A DNA stretch of 64,000 nucleotides, from positions 186,001 through 250,000 of the forward strand of contig NZ_PPDJ01000007.1 in NCBI RefSeq assembly GCF_002903145.1. The letters run 5' to 3'. The stretch is from Halobacteriovorax sp. DA5 (GTDB lineage: Bacteria > Bdellovibrionota > Bacteriovoracia > Bacteriovoracales > Bacteriovoracaceae). The notes below the pieces were generated by a model. It saw nothing but the letters and a program-made list of their open reading frames with translations. It made no database searches and was not told where the DNA came from. The position numbers and the translations under genes are program-made. Of the stretch, positions 43,725-52,511 are shown one piece after another (position 1 is the first letter of the stretch; each line of letters opens with the position of its first letter).

Positions 43725-44702
43725 CTATCTTGTAGCTAAGATAATATACTCTTTCTTATGTGATGGAACTTGGCGGCTAATAATATTGTTAAATCCCCAA
43801 TCATAGAATTGATCTTCAAATGATTCGATATTCTCAATATATTCCATCTTCACAACCTGAACGGTGAAAATAACACCTTTTAGTGTGCGGTTATACTTCT
43901 TAGCAAGACGTAAAACCTCTTTAATGGATTGCTTCGGATTAATATTAATATCTGCATGAATCCAGCGAACCTCTTCTGGCAGGTCTTCATGAGAAAGGTC
44001 TTGAACCGATCTTTTGATGTGTGAGAAGTTTTTATTATTAGCTAAACTTGGATCATTTTTTGCAGGATCAATTCCCACAACCTTGCAGCCTTCATTCAAA
44101 AGAAACTGTGACGCTCCACCAGGGGCACAACCAAAGTCTAGCCATAAATCACCTTTGAATAATTTAACGGCATAGAGTTTTACAATTTGAGCAAGTTTTA
44201 AATATCCTTTAGAAACTGCATTCTCAGGAACATCAACTTCCACCATTGAATTAGGATAGCGAGTACAACCACTTGCAACAGAGTGGGCACCAAACCAAAT
44301 TTCATCAGGGCCAAGACTAATTAAATCAATAACAGTCTTTCCTTCAGCACTGTAAGCATTCACTTCTCGTCCAAAAACCGCCTCGGCATCAAAGTCAGTT
44401 TCGCAGCCAATTGCAAAGCTATGAATCATAAAATTTTCGATATCAAGGCCGCTACTCTTTACATCTTCAACGATCGTCTCCGGTTTCGACTTTCCATAAA
44501 AAATCCCACAACGTGTAGCAAAAGTAAGCTGTAGTTGAGAGATGGTTTTTAAGTCATAAACGACACCAGTATTTTTAAATGTAACAAAGCCCTTCTTTGA
44601 AAAGCTAAAGGTAAATTCTGGATAGAAGTTTTTAACTTCTTCTTTTAAAAGAATTTCATTACCTGGGTTCGTACAAATAAAAATAAATTGTTGCTGACTC
44701 AT
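43725..44702 (-). CDS. FtsJ-type rRNA 2'-O-methyltransferase, RlmM-like
   Basis: About 325 residues. An N-terminal THUMP-like region (QFIFICTNPGNEILLKEEVKNFYPEFTFSFSKKGFVTFK) precedes an FtsJ fold with SAM motif I DLWLDFGCAPGGASQFLL, the acidic VVGIDPA, the catalytic aspartate in VRWIHADINI and K/E residues near VVKMEYIE. This architecture matches RlmM, which methylates C2498 of 23S rRNA; E. coli RlmM is about 366 residues. The start is taken at the second ATG (44702, MSQQQFIFI), close to the alternative at 44717. Confidence 0.75.
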   Translation of the reverse strand: MSQQQFIFICTNPGNEILLKEEVKNFYPEFTFSFSKKGFVTFKNTGVVYDLKTISQLQLTFATRCGIFYGKSKPETIVEDVKSSGLDIENFMIHSFAIGCETDFDAEAVFGREVNAYSAEGKTVIDLISLGPDEIWFGAHSVASGCTRYPNSMVEVDVPENAVSKGYLKLAQIVKLYAVKLFKGDLWLDFGCAPGGASQFLLNEGCKVVGIDPAKNDPSLANNKNFSHIKRSVQDLSHEDLPEEVRWIHADININPKQSIKEVLRLAKKYNRTLKGVIFTVQVVKMEYIENIESFEDQFYDWGFNNIISRQVPSHKKEYIILATR

Positions 44703-44995
44703 ATGTCTCCTGGACACTTATCGGATGATATACATTTAAAGACCAATCTTATCACATATCTAATTTCATTTAAGTATATATTTATACTACTCAATCCAAT
44801 ATTTATTCTTGTTCTCACTGATATTCCTTACCGGCCCAACCTAGTCTTTATTATTTTTAAAAATCTTCCTGCGAGATAATTGAAATCAAAAGTCGTTTAA
44901 ACTTTCTTCAAATATACAGAAAATGACACCCCGGCTTTTGTGATTTTAATAACTTAAACCATAACCGTTGGCATTTAAGTTGCTCTATAAATCTC

Positions 44996-46228
44996 ATGTT
45001 TATAAGACTATTTAGATATTTACTACTAGCGGCTTTCTTCGCAACGTCGAGCATTGCCTCTGATATAAGTCTTAATGACCTAATTGAATCCCGTGGTAAG
45101 GACCTCGTTTCAGGACAAATCATTGAACTTATGAATGGTGAAAAGGTCGAGTTTATCAAAACCCTTGGTGCTGGAAATACAACAACCATCCATGAAGTAA
45201 AATCAGGGAATAATATCTACGCCTTAAGAGTGCCAAAATATCACGGAGCATTTAATACATTTTCAAAATATTCAAATTATATCGATGCCTTCTATCTAGG
45301 ACATGCGAGTCTTGAAAGCCAAGGAGTTTCAATTCCTGAGATCTATGCATATGAGAAAGAGAATTACCTACTCGTTGAAAAATTGAATCTCAAAGATTCT
45401 TTTGACCTTGATGCATTCTTCTTAAACAAAGAAACAATAAATCCAGAAGATTTTGCAAAGGCCTTAGATAAACTTCCAGACTTTTTCGAATCGATTGCGG
45501 CCTACACATTAGTGAAAGATTTCCACCTCGGTCAACTCGTCTACTCTCCTCATGATGGAAGGTGGATTCTCATGGACTGGACCCACTCACATGAACTATT
45601 TAAAGATGGCCAAGACAAGCTTCCATTCACAGTTGATTCGGTAAAAATTCAAGCTGAAAAATATGAGAAGACATTTAAATTAACTGAGGAGTTTAAAGAT
45701 CTTTTTAAAAGAATTGAATCACGTATGCAGAATAAACGAAATACTATTTTGGATAATGATAAGCTCTTCCTAGAAAGCCTAAGTTCACTTAGTACAGAAG
45801 AATTTATGAGTGCAATTCAAAATCCTCCCAAAGGTTACTCAAACAACCTGACACTAGGGATAATCGATCGTCTCTCATTAATGAACGTACCAAATGAATT
45901 GCCCGAATATCTTATTGCCAACCATGGAGACTTTAAATACCTCTTGGAGAGATTTCTTGAGCGCACAGACTCAATTGATGATCTTGTGACACTTCTAAAT
46001 TTGAAAGACAACCTTGGCATGAAGATCGATTGGAATCTTGAAATGAAAATTCAAAAGATCATCACAAATAGTGACTCCAACACACCTATCAATCTTTATA
46101 GGAAGCTTCTCGATCATAACTTTGTTACAAGCTATGCAAAGGCGTGGATAAAGCGCGAACGCTTGGACATTGAGACAAGCAATAATTGCGTTGATGTACT
46201 TCGCCAACTGGTAAGCAATCCCCTGTGA
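44996..46228 (+). CDS. Exported protein-kinase-like protein
   Basis: 410 residues with a Sec signal peptide (IRLFRYLLLAAFFATSSIAS). The N-lobe shows a glycine-loop-like FIKTLGAGNTTTIHEVKSGNNIYALRVPK, in which Lys of LRVPK could be the ATP-site lysine, and a later catalytic-like KDFHLGQLVYSPHDGRWILMDWTHS, reminiscent of HxD/DFG-type loops in FAM69/PIP49 and Kdo-kinase-like folds. The C-terminal half is helical, unlike known families. An exported kinase would need ATP in the envelope or another cell. The family match is by pattern, so function is tentative. Confidence 0.55.
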   Translation: MFIRLFRYLLLAAFFATSSIASDISLNDLIESRGKDLVSGQIIELMNGEKVEFIKTLGAGNTTTIHEVKSGNNIYALRVPKYHGAFNTFSKYSNYIDAFYLGHASLESQGVSIPEIYAYEKENYLLVEKLNLKDSFDLDAFFLNKETINPEDFAKALDKLPDFFESIAAYTLVKDFHLGQLVYSPHDGRWILMDWTHSHELFKDGQDKLPFTVDSVKIQAEKYEKTFKLTEEFKDLFKRIESRMQNKRNTILDNDKLFLESLSSLSTEEFMSAIQNPPKGYSNNLTLGIIDRLSLMNVPNELPEYLIANHGDFKYLLERFLERTDSIDDLVTLLNLKDNLGMKIDWNLEMKIQKIITNSDSNTPINLYRKLLDHNFVTSYAKAWIKRERLDIETSNNCVDVLRQLVSNPL

Positions 46229-46231
46229 AAA

Positions 46232-46391
46232 GGGCGCGGGTACAAATGGAAATTTTAGGTACTTACACGTAATCCCGACCCATTTCACGACAATTATCCA
46301 TTGAAACTTTAGTAATCTAGCAAATATGGACCCTCAAATGACTTTTAAAGGCATATATAACTCTTCGTAATCTCGAAAAGTACCCGCGCCC
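46232..46391. repeat. GC-rich inverted repeat spanning a convergent intergenic region
   Basis: Perfect 12-bp arms GGGCGCGGGTAC (46232-46243) and GTACCCGCGCCC (46380-46391) enclose 136 bases. They lie only 3 bases beyond the stop codons of the two convergent genes. The interior has a smaller candidate stem AAATGG and CCATTT. It could be the closing helix of a structured RNA, a bidirectional terminator structure, or the ends of a small mobile element. It is strikingly GC-rich for this genome. Confidence 0.6.
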
Positions 46392-46394
46392 CTT

Positions 46395-47096
46395 CTAGGA
46401 GCGCTCCTTGCTTTTCATTTTACCTAAGAAACCTAAATTAATGACTGTAGACAGGTACATATTTGGGTTTTCGTTCATTCTCTTTTTGAGAAGATCAATC
46501 ATATACGGAATATGACCCTGAGAAGGATACTTAGCATATACTTCAGAATAATTTTTTTCATTCAAGCGATGACTCCACAAATCTGCAACGTCCACACCAG
46601 CCCCATAGTGCAGATATTTAAGTTCGTTACTTTTATTCTCTGCATGCCCTATCGCTCCGTGAAGAAGAATCATTTCATGAATAATATCAAGCTGCCTTGG
46701 TGTTAAGATATCCTTACAATGAGCACATGCATCATCTGCACCAACAAGCTCAAAAGTCGTACCAGTACAATCCTTGATTAGCCCCAGATCATGCAGAAGC
46801 GATCCAATAAAGAAAACTTCGTTATCAACCTTTTCATCATTTAAACTCATTAAAATCTTTCCAAAGGCGTAACTTCTTATTCCATGATTGAAGAGCGGTC
46901 CATCATAGAGCTTATCAGCAAGAGCAATAATATTTTGTACCTTTTCGCTCTTTGGAATACTCCACTCAACGGAATTGATATAGCTCGCACTTCTTCTCGT
47001 TAACGCCATCTTGCTACGATAAATAGTTTCTTTTAAGTCATATTTGATTAAGCTCTTGATTACCCCACACTTGTGAGGAGGTTTAATTGTGTTCAT
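46395..47096 (-). CDS. HD-domain metal-dependent phosphohydrolase-like protein
   Basis: 233 residues. The HD motif is SLLHDLGLIKD (HD doublet in helix), upstream FNHGIRSYAFGKIL provides the first histidine, and later EMILLHGAIGHAENKS gives further His residues; this arrangement resembles cyanamide-hydratase-like and HD-GYP-lacking single-domain hydrolases. Divergent from a GlxA-type AraC regulator with two palindromes between the genes, so it is probably its target. Substrate unknown. Confidence 0.8.
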   Translation of the reverse strand: MNTIKPPHKCGVIKSLIKYDLKETIYRSKMALTRRSASYINSVEWSIPKSEKVQNIIALADKLYDGPLFNHGIRSYAFGKILMSLNDEKVDNEVFFIGSLLHDLGLIKDCTGTTFELVGADDACAHCKDILTPRQLDIIHEMILLHGAIGHAENKSNELKYLHYGAGVDVADLWSHRLNEKNYSEVYAKYPSQGHIPYMIDLLKKRMNENPNMYLSTVINLGFLGKMKSKERS

Positions 47097-47121
47097 AGTA
47101 ACTCCTTAAGTAAACTATACC

Positions 47122-47157
47122 TAAGTCTTGACTTAAACTACATTGTCACTTATGACA
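47122..47157. promoter_or_regulatory. Two palindromes in the HD/GlxA divergent region
   Basis: TAAGTC-TT-GACTTA (47122-47135) and TGTCA-CTTA-TGACA (47144-47157, arms 5 bases, 22 bases apart from the first at centre). They lie between the HD-hydrolase gene and the divergent AraC-type gene and could bind that regulator. Confidence 0.5.
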
Positions 47158-47163
47158 TAAACT

Positions 47164-48063
47164 ATGCAAAATACGACAACATTAAATATTCATATTCTAG
47201 ATTGTAAAGATTCTTTAAAAAGCACAACACAAAACTTTATCGATTACTTTGAAATACTAAGATATATAAATGATAAGGTTATATTTAATATCACTAACCA
47301 AATGAACACAAAAATAACAGCAGGAAAAGTAGCGGACTACCTTATCCTTCCCCCTTGCTACAAGCCTCAAAAGGCCACAAAAGAGGAAGCTAGAATAATA
47401 AGTGCCCATATATCATCAGAAAAATCAAAAATAGTAGCATGCTGTGGTGGAGCACTAAAACTAGCATCCACAGGAGCACTTGATAGAAGAAAAGCAACAA
47501 CACATTGGCTATTTGAAAAGAAGTTAAAAACAGAGTATCCAAAAGTTAATGTCGAGGCCCACAGAACAATCATTGAATCAGGAAAGATTATTACGGCAGG
47601 CGGAGTTCTTAGTTACCTTGATGTCATTTGCCTAATAATAAAGAAAGAGCTGGGGAAAAAGACAGCCAGAAAGTATAACGAAATTATCCAAGGGCCAGGG
47701 ATTCGTGAGTATCAAATACCAAAGCAGAAAAGAGATGGTAATCCTGAGTTAAATAATTTGTTTGCAATATACGACAAGCTAAAAGGCGAAGATATTTCCT
47801 TAACAAATATTGCACAAGACATGGGTATGTCACCTCGAGCTTTTCAACGCCATCTTAATGAGAAGTACGGAATAACTTTTCGCGACAGCCTAAAAAAATA
47901 TCGTCTAAAGAAAGTTCAAGAATATATTCTAAAAAATATTCCTATAAAAGAAATCTCTTTCAGACTCGGTTTTATAGATGATATGAGCTTTAGACGTTTC
48001 TTTAAGAAGGAAATGAAAATGCCAATTTCTCAATACAGAGACCTTCTCTTATTGAACATATAG
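47164..48063 (+). CDS. GlxA-like regulator: DJ-1/PfpI domain plus AraC-type HTH
   Basis: 299 residues. The N-terminal part has a glutamine-amidotransferase-like fold (VACCGGALKLASTGALDRRKATTHW resembles the nucleophile-elbow CxGA) and ends ITAGGVLSYLDVICLII. The C-terminal HTH is NIAQDMGMSPRAFQRHLNEKYGITFRDSL and a second HTH in KEISFRLGFIDDMSFRRFFKKEM, the AraC pair. GlxA/FtrA proteins sense small molecules through the DJ-1 part. It likely regulates the divergent HD-hydrolase. Confidence 0.85.
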   Translation: MQNTTTLNIHILDCKDSLKSTTQNFIDYFEILRYINDKVIFNITNQMNTKITAGKVADYLILPPCYKPQKATKEEARIISAHISSEKSKIVACCGGALKLASTGALDRRKATTHWLFEKKLKTEYPKVNVEAHRTIIESGKIITAGGVLSYLDVICLIIKKELGKKTARKYNEIIQGPGIREYQIPKQKRDGNPELNNLFAIYDKLKGEDISLTNIAQDMGMSPRAFQRHLNEKYGITFRDSLKKYRLKKVQEYILKNIPIKEISFRLGFIDDMSFRRFFKKEMKMPISQYRDLLLLNI

Positions 48064-48075
48064 ATTCTGTTCTAC

Positions 48076-48405
48076 CTAAAACATACTTTTTATAATTGTA
48101 TAAATATTTTTGTAGAAATTTGCACTGAATAAGAAGTCATAAATAGACTTATCAGTATTCTCCATTGAGAAATAGATAATGATTGGTAATATATAAAATA
48201 TATTCGTACTTATAATCCTTATCGTTTCGAACTGTGCAGATCCATTTTTCTGCAAATACTTTCCCAAAATGTAGTGAAAACTTAAGTAAACAATAACATA
48301 GGGCCACACGAAGTTAGCAAATGTCGATAAATAGAAGAAGTTATAAAAACCAATCAAATACAAGATAATTTTCAAAACTTTAATTAGTCGATTACTAATA
48401 GACAT
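48076..48405 (-). CDS. Small polytopic membrane protein, last gene of the ankyrin operon
   Basis: 109 residues with about three hydrophobic segments (near 12-29, 31-50, 66-82). It begins 22 bases before the end of the 1375-residue gene, so it is coupled to it. Possibly an inner-membrane partner of the operon's exported proteins. No family recognised. Confidence 0.65.
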   Translation of the reverse strand: MSISNRLIKVLKIILYLIGFYNFFYLSTFANFVWPYVIVYLSFHYILGKYLQKNGSAQFETIRIISTNIFYILPIIIYFSMENTDKSIYDFLFSANFYKNIYTIIKSMF

Positions 48406-51400
48406 AAACTTCCTTTTATCAAATAAGAACTGTCACCATTATTTAGAACTACAGAAGGATTTAACTCTACTGTACTAATCTTCACATCTAGACTTTCGGA
48501 AACTTTTTCAGTTATTTGAGATTTACTATAATTACAAACATTCAGAATCTTCAAACTTCTATTTATAATATAAACTGAACCATTGAAATTGGATGTTAAC
48601 AACATTTCTAATGCTTTGAATTTGAGTCCGGCCTTCACTATTTCAGCTTCACCCTTGAATGATACTCCACTATCGTAAAAATGATAAGAAGATACAATGT
48701 TCTTAAACACATTACCATTTTCAACAAACAGTTTTTCATTTAAATCAGAAACAGCTAAACCAAAGATGCCTTCAAAAAGAATCTCTATTGATTTAACTGA
48801 AAATAACTTATCAGCACCACTTCCAAAAATGGTTTTTGTTAAATTAACTAATAGCTTAGATGGGATTACATCATCAAAAAAACTTGATAGTTGCCCCTTA
48901 AACTGTTTACTAAAAGGAATCGATAATATCACGTCACTCAAACATGAAACGATTCGCGTACCATCTTCAAGAGATGAAGTGTGTATCCCTAAGCGAATGC
49001 GGTTGAAATACTCATAACTACATTTAAGCATACCAAGACTTTTTGCAACAACTGGCCCACCTGGAACAGCATGAAGAATAGGATTAGCAATAACAAATAT
49101 TACATCAATTATCTCTTCAGCTCTTTTTGCATCGTTAATCTGATCGGCCATTTTTAACAGAGAAACAATAATTGAAAGATTTTGATTTTGCTTTAAATCC
49201 TCCATTTTAGCATCAGGGTAGATCTTACGAAATCTTGAAATTACTTCTAAAATACGCTCTCTTACGATACCTGTTGAAGTAAGTTCAAAATCTAGTGGAG
49301 ACTTATCCTCTTCATCTACAGAAATTGGCATTCCTGATTCATCTACAACAAAATCACCATAGCTAGTAAGGATCTTAACTGAAGTAAGTTCACCATCTGT
49401 TACCTTTTCAATTGTCACTTTATCCTTTAAAGAACGAATAAATAAATCACGACCTTCAATAGTATAAAGACCCAGAGAGTCCTTCATATTTGTAGCTAAA
49501 ACATCGAACCACTGACCTAATAATGAAGGAATATTTTCTTTAGAATAAGATTCAAGCGTTTCTAAATTCTCGAAGTTAAGAGATATTGAATTTATTACTA
49601 AAGGGGCATATTTATGCTCTTCTTTAACGATCAAAGACTCAACAGTGAGCTCTCTATCGATTCCTAACTCATCTTTTAATTCACTTCGCTCACTAGCATT
49701 AACTTCTACCGTCGTTTTTAGAAATTGATTCTTAAAAACTAGTTCCTCAATTGAAATTAGCTCATTTAATACTTGATTATCTGGAGACTTAATCTCTTTT
49801 AATTCTTTTGATTTTAAAACTATATCATTACTTATTATTCTGGCCCTATCTAATAAAGAAGCTTCTTGTGTCTTAAGGTTTTCAATTTCAAGGGCCATTT
49901 TATCAAGATTATTAACTTGATAACGATATGTATGTTGTGAATCATAAACCGAAGAATAACTTGCATATTTCAATGAAAGGGACATAACTTTATCATTGAA
50001 ATCTTTTGCGAGCTTAGTACCATTATCAGGAAGTAAAATGCTTGGAGCACACCCCAACATCCCACACCTCATAGCATCCTTTAAAGATGCTATTGAGTTT
50101 AGTTTCTGCACAGAAGAATAAAGACTATTCCAAGTATTTTCAACACTAGAAATATCCCCAAAACGCTTCTCTATTTCATTCTTTAAGCCTTCGACTTCTA
50201 TCCTTACATCATCAAACTCTAGGTCTCTCCCATATTCAAGAGCAGCAAGTTCATTTCTAACATTATTTTCTTTTAATTTGATTTCATTATTAATTTTTGT
50301 TCTAAACTCTTGTATTTTCTGACTAGAAAATGCTTTAAATTTTGCATATTCATTCTTTGTAAAATTATAATTCTTTAACATATCGTTAAATATTCGGCTT
50401 GATCTTCTACGCTTCTCATTTAAATTTTCAATTTGTTTATCTAATTCTTCAATTCGCTTAACCATTGCCTTACGTTTTGTCGTCCACTGGCAAGTATTTG
50501 GGTCATGCCCCGGGTGATTTTCTCTTCTCTTATAATCTTCTTTACTCCTAACAGCAGAAGCTATGTTCGCATTCGCCTGTCGTATTAGCTTGTCATCTTC
50601 ATCCAGATTTGATTTAGCATGATCTAGCTTACCTTTTTCATGTCGTACATTAGATTCGAGAGATAATAATTCACCACTATAGTAAAACTTAGTTTCTTCA
50701 ATAGAAGCTAAAAGTTGCTTCTTAGTTTGAGTAAATTCTTGTCTAACGATATCAATTTCAAGAGAGATTTTATCTTTGCCCTCTTTAAATTGCTTAAGAA
50801 CACCTTCTAGCTCATTACGATGAGAGCTAAACTCTTTCAATTCAAAATTAACATCATTTACAAAGTTGATGATATTACTGAGTTCCCCTTTTAACTGAGA
50901 AACACTAGAATTAATCGTTCGATTAAAACCCTCACTATCAAAACCATCTAGACTGGCCTTAAGCTTTTGATAAGATGCGACTGTTTCAATCTTCTTTAGT
51001 TTTATAGCATTTAAAGAATTCTGTGTATTTCTCAAATTCGATTTAAGATCTTCAATTTCTTTTAATGCAAAAGAAAAGTCTTCATCTTCAACTGATTTTA
51101 ATTTTAGGATATGTGATTTAAAATTAGATACTGATTTTGCAATATATGCATCAACGTTATCATTAACAAATCTGTCAAATAAACGATCGCCGATATAAGA
51201 GTCGATACTGTTTAAGTCCTTAGCAACTTGGTCAACAGTTTTAATATCAGCATTTAGATTAGGTGTATTTAATTGTGCTGAATCAACTCTAGGTAATTCA
51301 TTTAAAGTCGCTCCAACCTCTGCAGGATTTGCACGTGGAGTTGTTACGTCTGCTAAGACAACGGCACGGTTTCCGAATTTGTCCACATGTGTGAAATCAT

Positions 51401-52511
51401 ACTTTCCTTTCAATTCTTTAAGAATAGAATTTAATAGCTCAGGCTTATACTTAGCAAGTTTAATAACAGCATCAGTACCATCATTATTTTGGACATTGAT
51501 TAAATCAAGATTGTCCTTTATATAATTTTCGGCATTAGCATTATCAAAATTATCAATTATAAGCATTAATGCTGTATCACCATTTCTATTACGAAGGCTA
51601 AGTTTAAGTCCTCTTTTAATCAAAGAATCTACGATTAATGGACGATTTTTGATAATTGCTAGATGTAGGTATGAGTTACCTTCAATATCTTTAATCTTAA
51701 GATCTTTTTGTTTCTTAATAATATTTAATAAAATATCATCTGGAGCATCATTTTTAAGCGCAATCTCAAGAAGACTCTCCCCTTTTGGACCACTTACGAT
51801 ATTTGTACGATAATTCGACAATTCTTTATAAGCCTCGAAATTTTTTGTAATAATAAGCTGATAGATAAATCCTGTTTCAAATACATCCAAACCAAGTGAT
51901 GCAAGATAAGACATTGACCACTTATTAAGAGAATTTGATTTAATCAGAAAATCTAAAACAGAAGTATTATTTATTTTAATATTAATCGTACGGTACTTAC
52001 TTAGGTACTGCTCAAGTTTTTTTGACTCTCCATTAACAAGAGAACTCTTCAACTCATCTATTTGACTAATTGAAACATCTTGAATTTTTTTATACTCTGC
52101 CTTAATAAACTTTTTTATTGATTCATTACTATTCTTTTCTAGATAATAGAAAATATCACGCTGATGCTTATCTTTAACTTTTAGATCAACACCATTTGCC
52201 ATAAACAGTTCAATTAATTCGAGATCATCAAACTTACTAAGAGCAATCGTTATAGGTGACCTACTAATATAATCTTTTGCATTAACACCTAATTTTCTCG
52301 TGATTAAATACTTCGCTACATTTAGTTTTCTTTTATGGAGAGCATAAATTAATGGTGTTTGTCCGGCCCTATCTCTTGAACTACTTGATAGTTCTTCATA
52401 CTTATGTTTTGCAAGTTTTTCAACACTATCAATATCAATAGCACTTTTAACACTATCAGATATAGCAAGAATATTCAGAGAAAATAAAAATAAAATTAAT
52501 AATTTACTCAT
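48384..52511 (-). CDS. Exported giant ankyrin-repeat and coiled-coil protein
   Basis: 1375 residues. A Sec signal (about 1-20, SKLLILFLFSLNILAIS); ankyrin repeats at about 40-130 (QTPLIYALHKRKLNVAKYLI, SPITIALSKFDDLELIELFM) and 220-395 (NSYLHLAIIKNRPLIVDSLI, DTALMLIIDNF); a long alpha-helical coiled coil about 440-1000, interrupted near 665 by HPGHDPNTC, which resembles a metal-binding knuckle; then a region with hydrophobic segments near 1140-1260 (IDVIFVIANPILHAVPGGPVV) and a beta-rich C-terminus. Coupled by four-base overlaps to its neighbours. I recognise no family. The long coiled coil and hydrophobic stretch recall pore-forming or translocation proteins, but this is speculation. Confidence 0.9.
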   Translation of the reverse strand: MSKLLILFLFSLNILAISDSVKSAIDIDSVEKLAKHKYEELSSSSRDRAGQTPLIYALHKRKLNVAKYLITRKLGVNAKDYISRSPITIALSKFDDLELIELFMANGVDLKVKDKHQRDIFYYLEKNSNESIKKFIKAEYKKIQDVSISQIDELKSSLVNGESKKLEQYLSKYRTINIKINNTSVLDFLIKSNSLNKWSMSYLASLGLDVFETGFIYQLIITKNFEAYKELSNYRTNIVSGPKGESLLEIALKNDAPDDILLNIIKKQKDLKIKDIEGNSYLHLAIIKNRPLIVDSLIKRGLKLSLRNRNGDTALMLIIDNFDNANAENYIKDNLDLINVQNNDGTDAVIKLAKYKPELLNSILKELKGKYDFTHVDKFGNRAVVLADVTTPRANPAEVGATLNELPRVDSAQLNTPNLNADIKTVDQVAKDLNSIDSYIGDRLFDRFVNDNVDAYIAKSVSNFKSHILKLKSVEDEDFSFALKEIEDLKSNLRNTQNSLNAIKLKKIETVASYQKLKASLDGFDSEGFNRTINSSVSQLKGELSNIINFVNDVNFELKEFSSHRNELEGVLKQFKEGKDKISLEIDIVRQEFTQTKKQLLASIEETKFYYSGELLSLESNVRHEKGKLDHAKSNLDEDDKLIRQANANIASAVRSKEDYKRRENHPGHDPNTCQWTTKRKAMVKRIEELDKQIENLNEKRRRSSRIFNDMLKNYNFTKNEYAKFKAFSSQKIQEFRTKINNEIKLKENNVRNELAALEYGRDLEFDDVRIEVEGLKNEIEKRFGDISSVENTWNSLYSSVQKLNSIASLKDAMRCGMLGCAPSILLPDNGTKLAKDFNDKVMSLSLKYASYSSVYDSQHTYRYQVNNLDKMALEIENLKTQEASLLDRARIISNDIVLKSKELKEIKSPDNQVLNELISIEELVFKNQFLKTTVEVNASERSELKDELGIDRELTVESLIVKEEHKYAPLVINSISLNFENLETLESYSKENIPSLLGQWFDVLATNMKDSLGLYTIEGRDLFIRSLKDKVTIEKVTDGELTSVKILTSYGDFVVDESGMPISVDEEDKSPLDFELTSTGIVRERILEVISRFRKIYPDAKMEDLKQNQNLSIIVSLLKMADQINDAKRAEEIIDVIFVIANPILHAVPGGPVVAKSLGMLKCSYEYFNRIRLGIHTSSLEDGTRIVSCLSDVILSIPFSKQFKGQLSSFFDDVIPSKLLVNLTKTIFGSGADKLFSVKSIEILFEGIFGLAVSDLNEKLFVENGNVFKNIVSSYHFYDSGVSFKGEAEIVKAGLKFKALEMLLTSNFNGSVYIINRSLKILNVCNYSKSQITEKVSESLDVKISTVELNPSVVLNNGDSSYLIKGSLCLLVID

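Noticed and set aside
46232..46391. Integron attC site
   Set aside because: The arms lack the GTTRRRY/RYYYAAC core and no integron integrase or cassette array is in the window.
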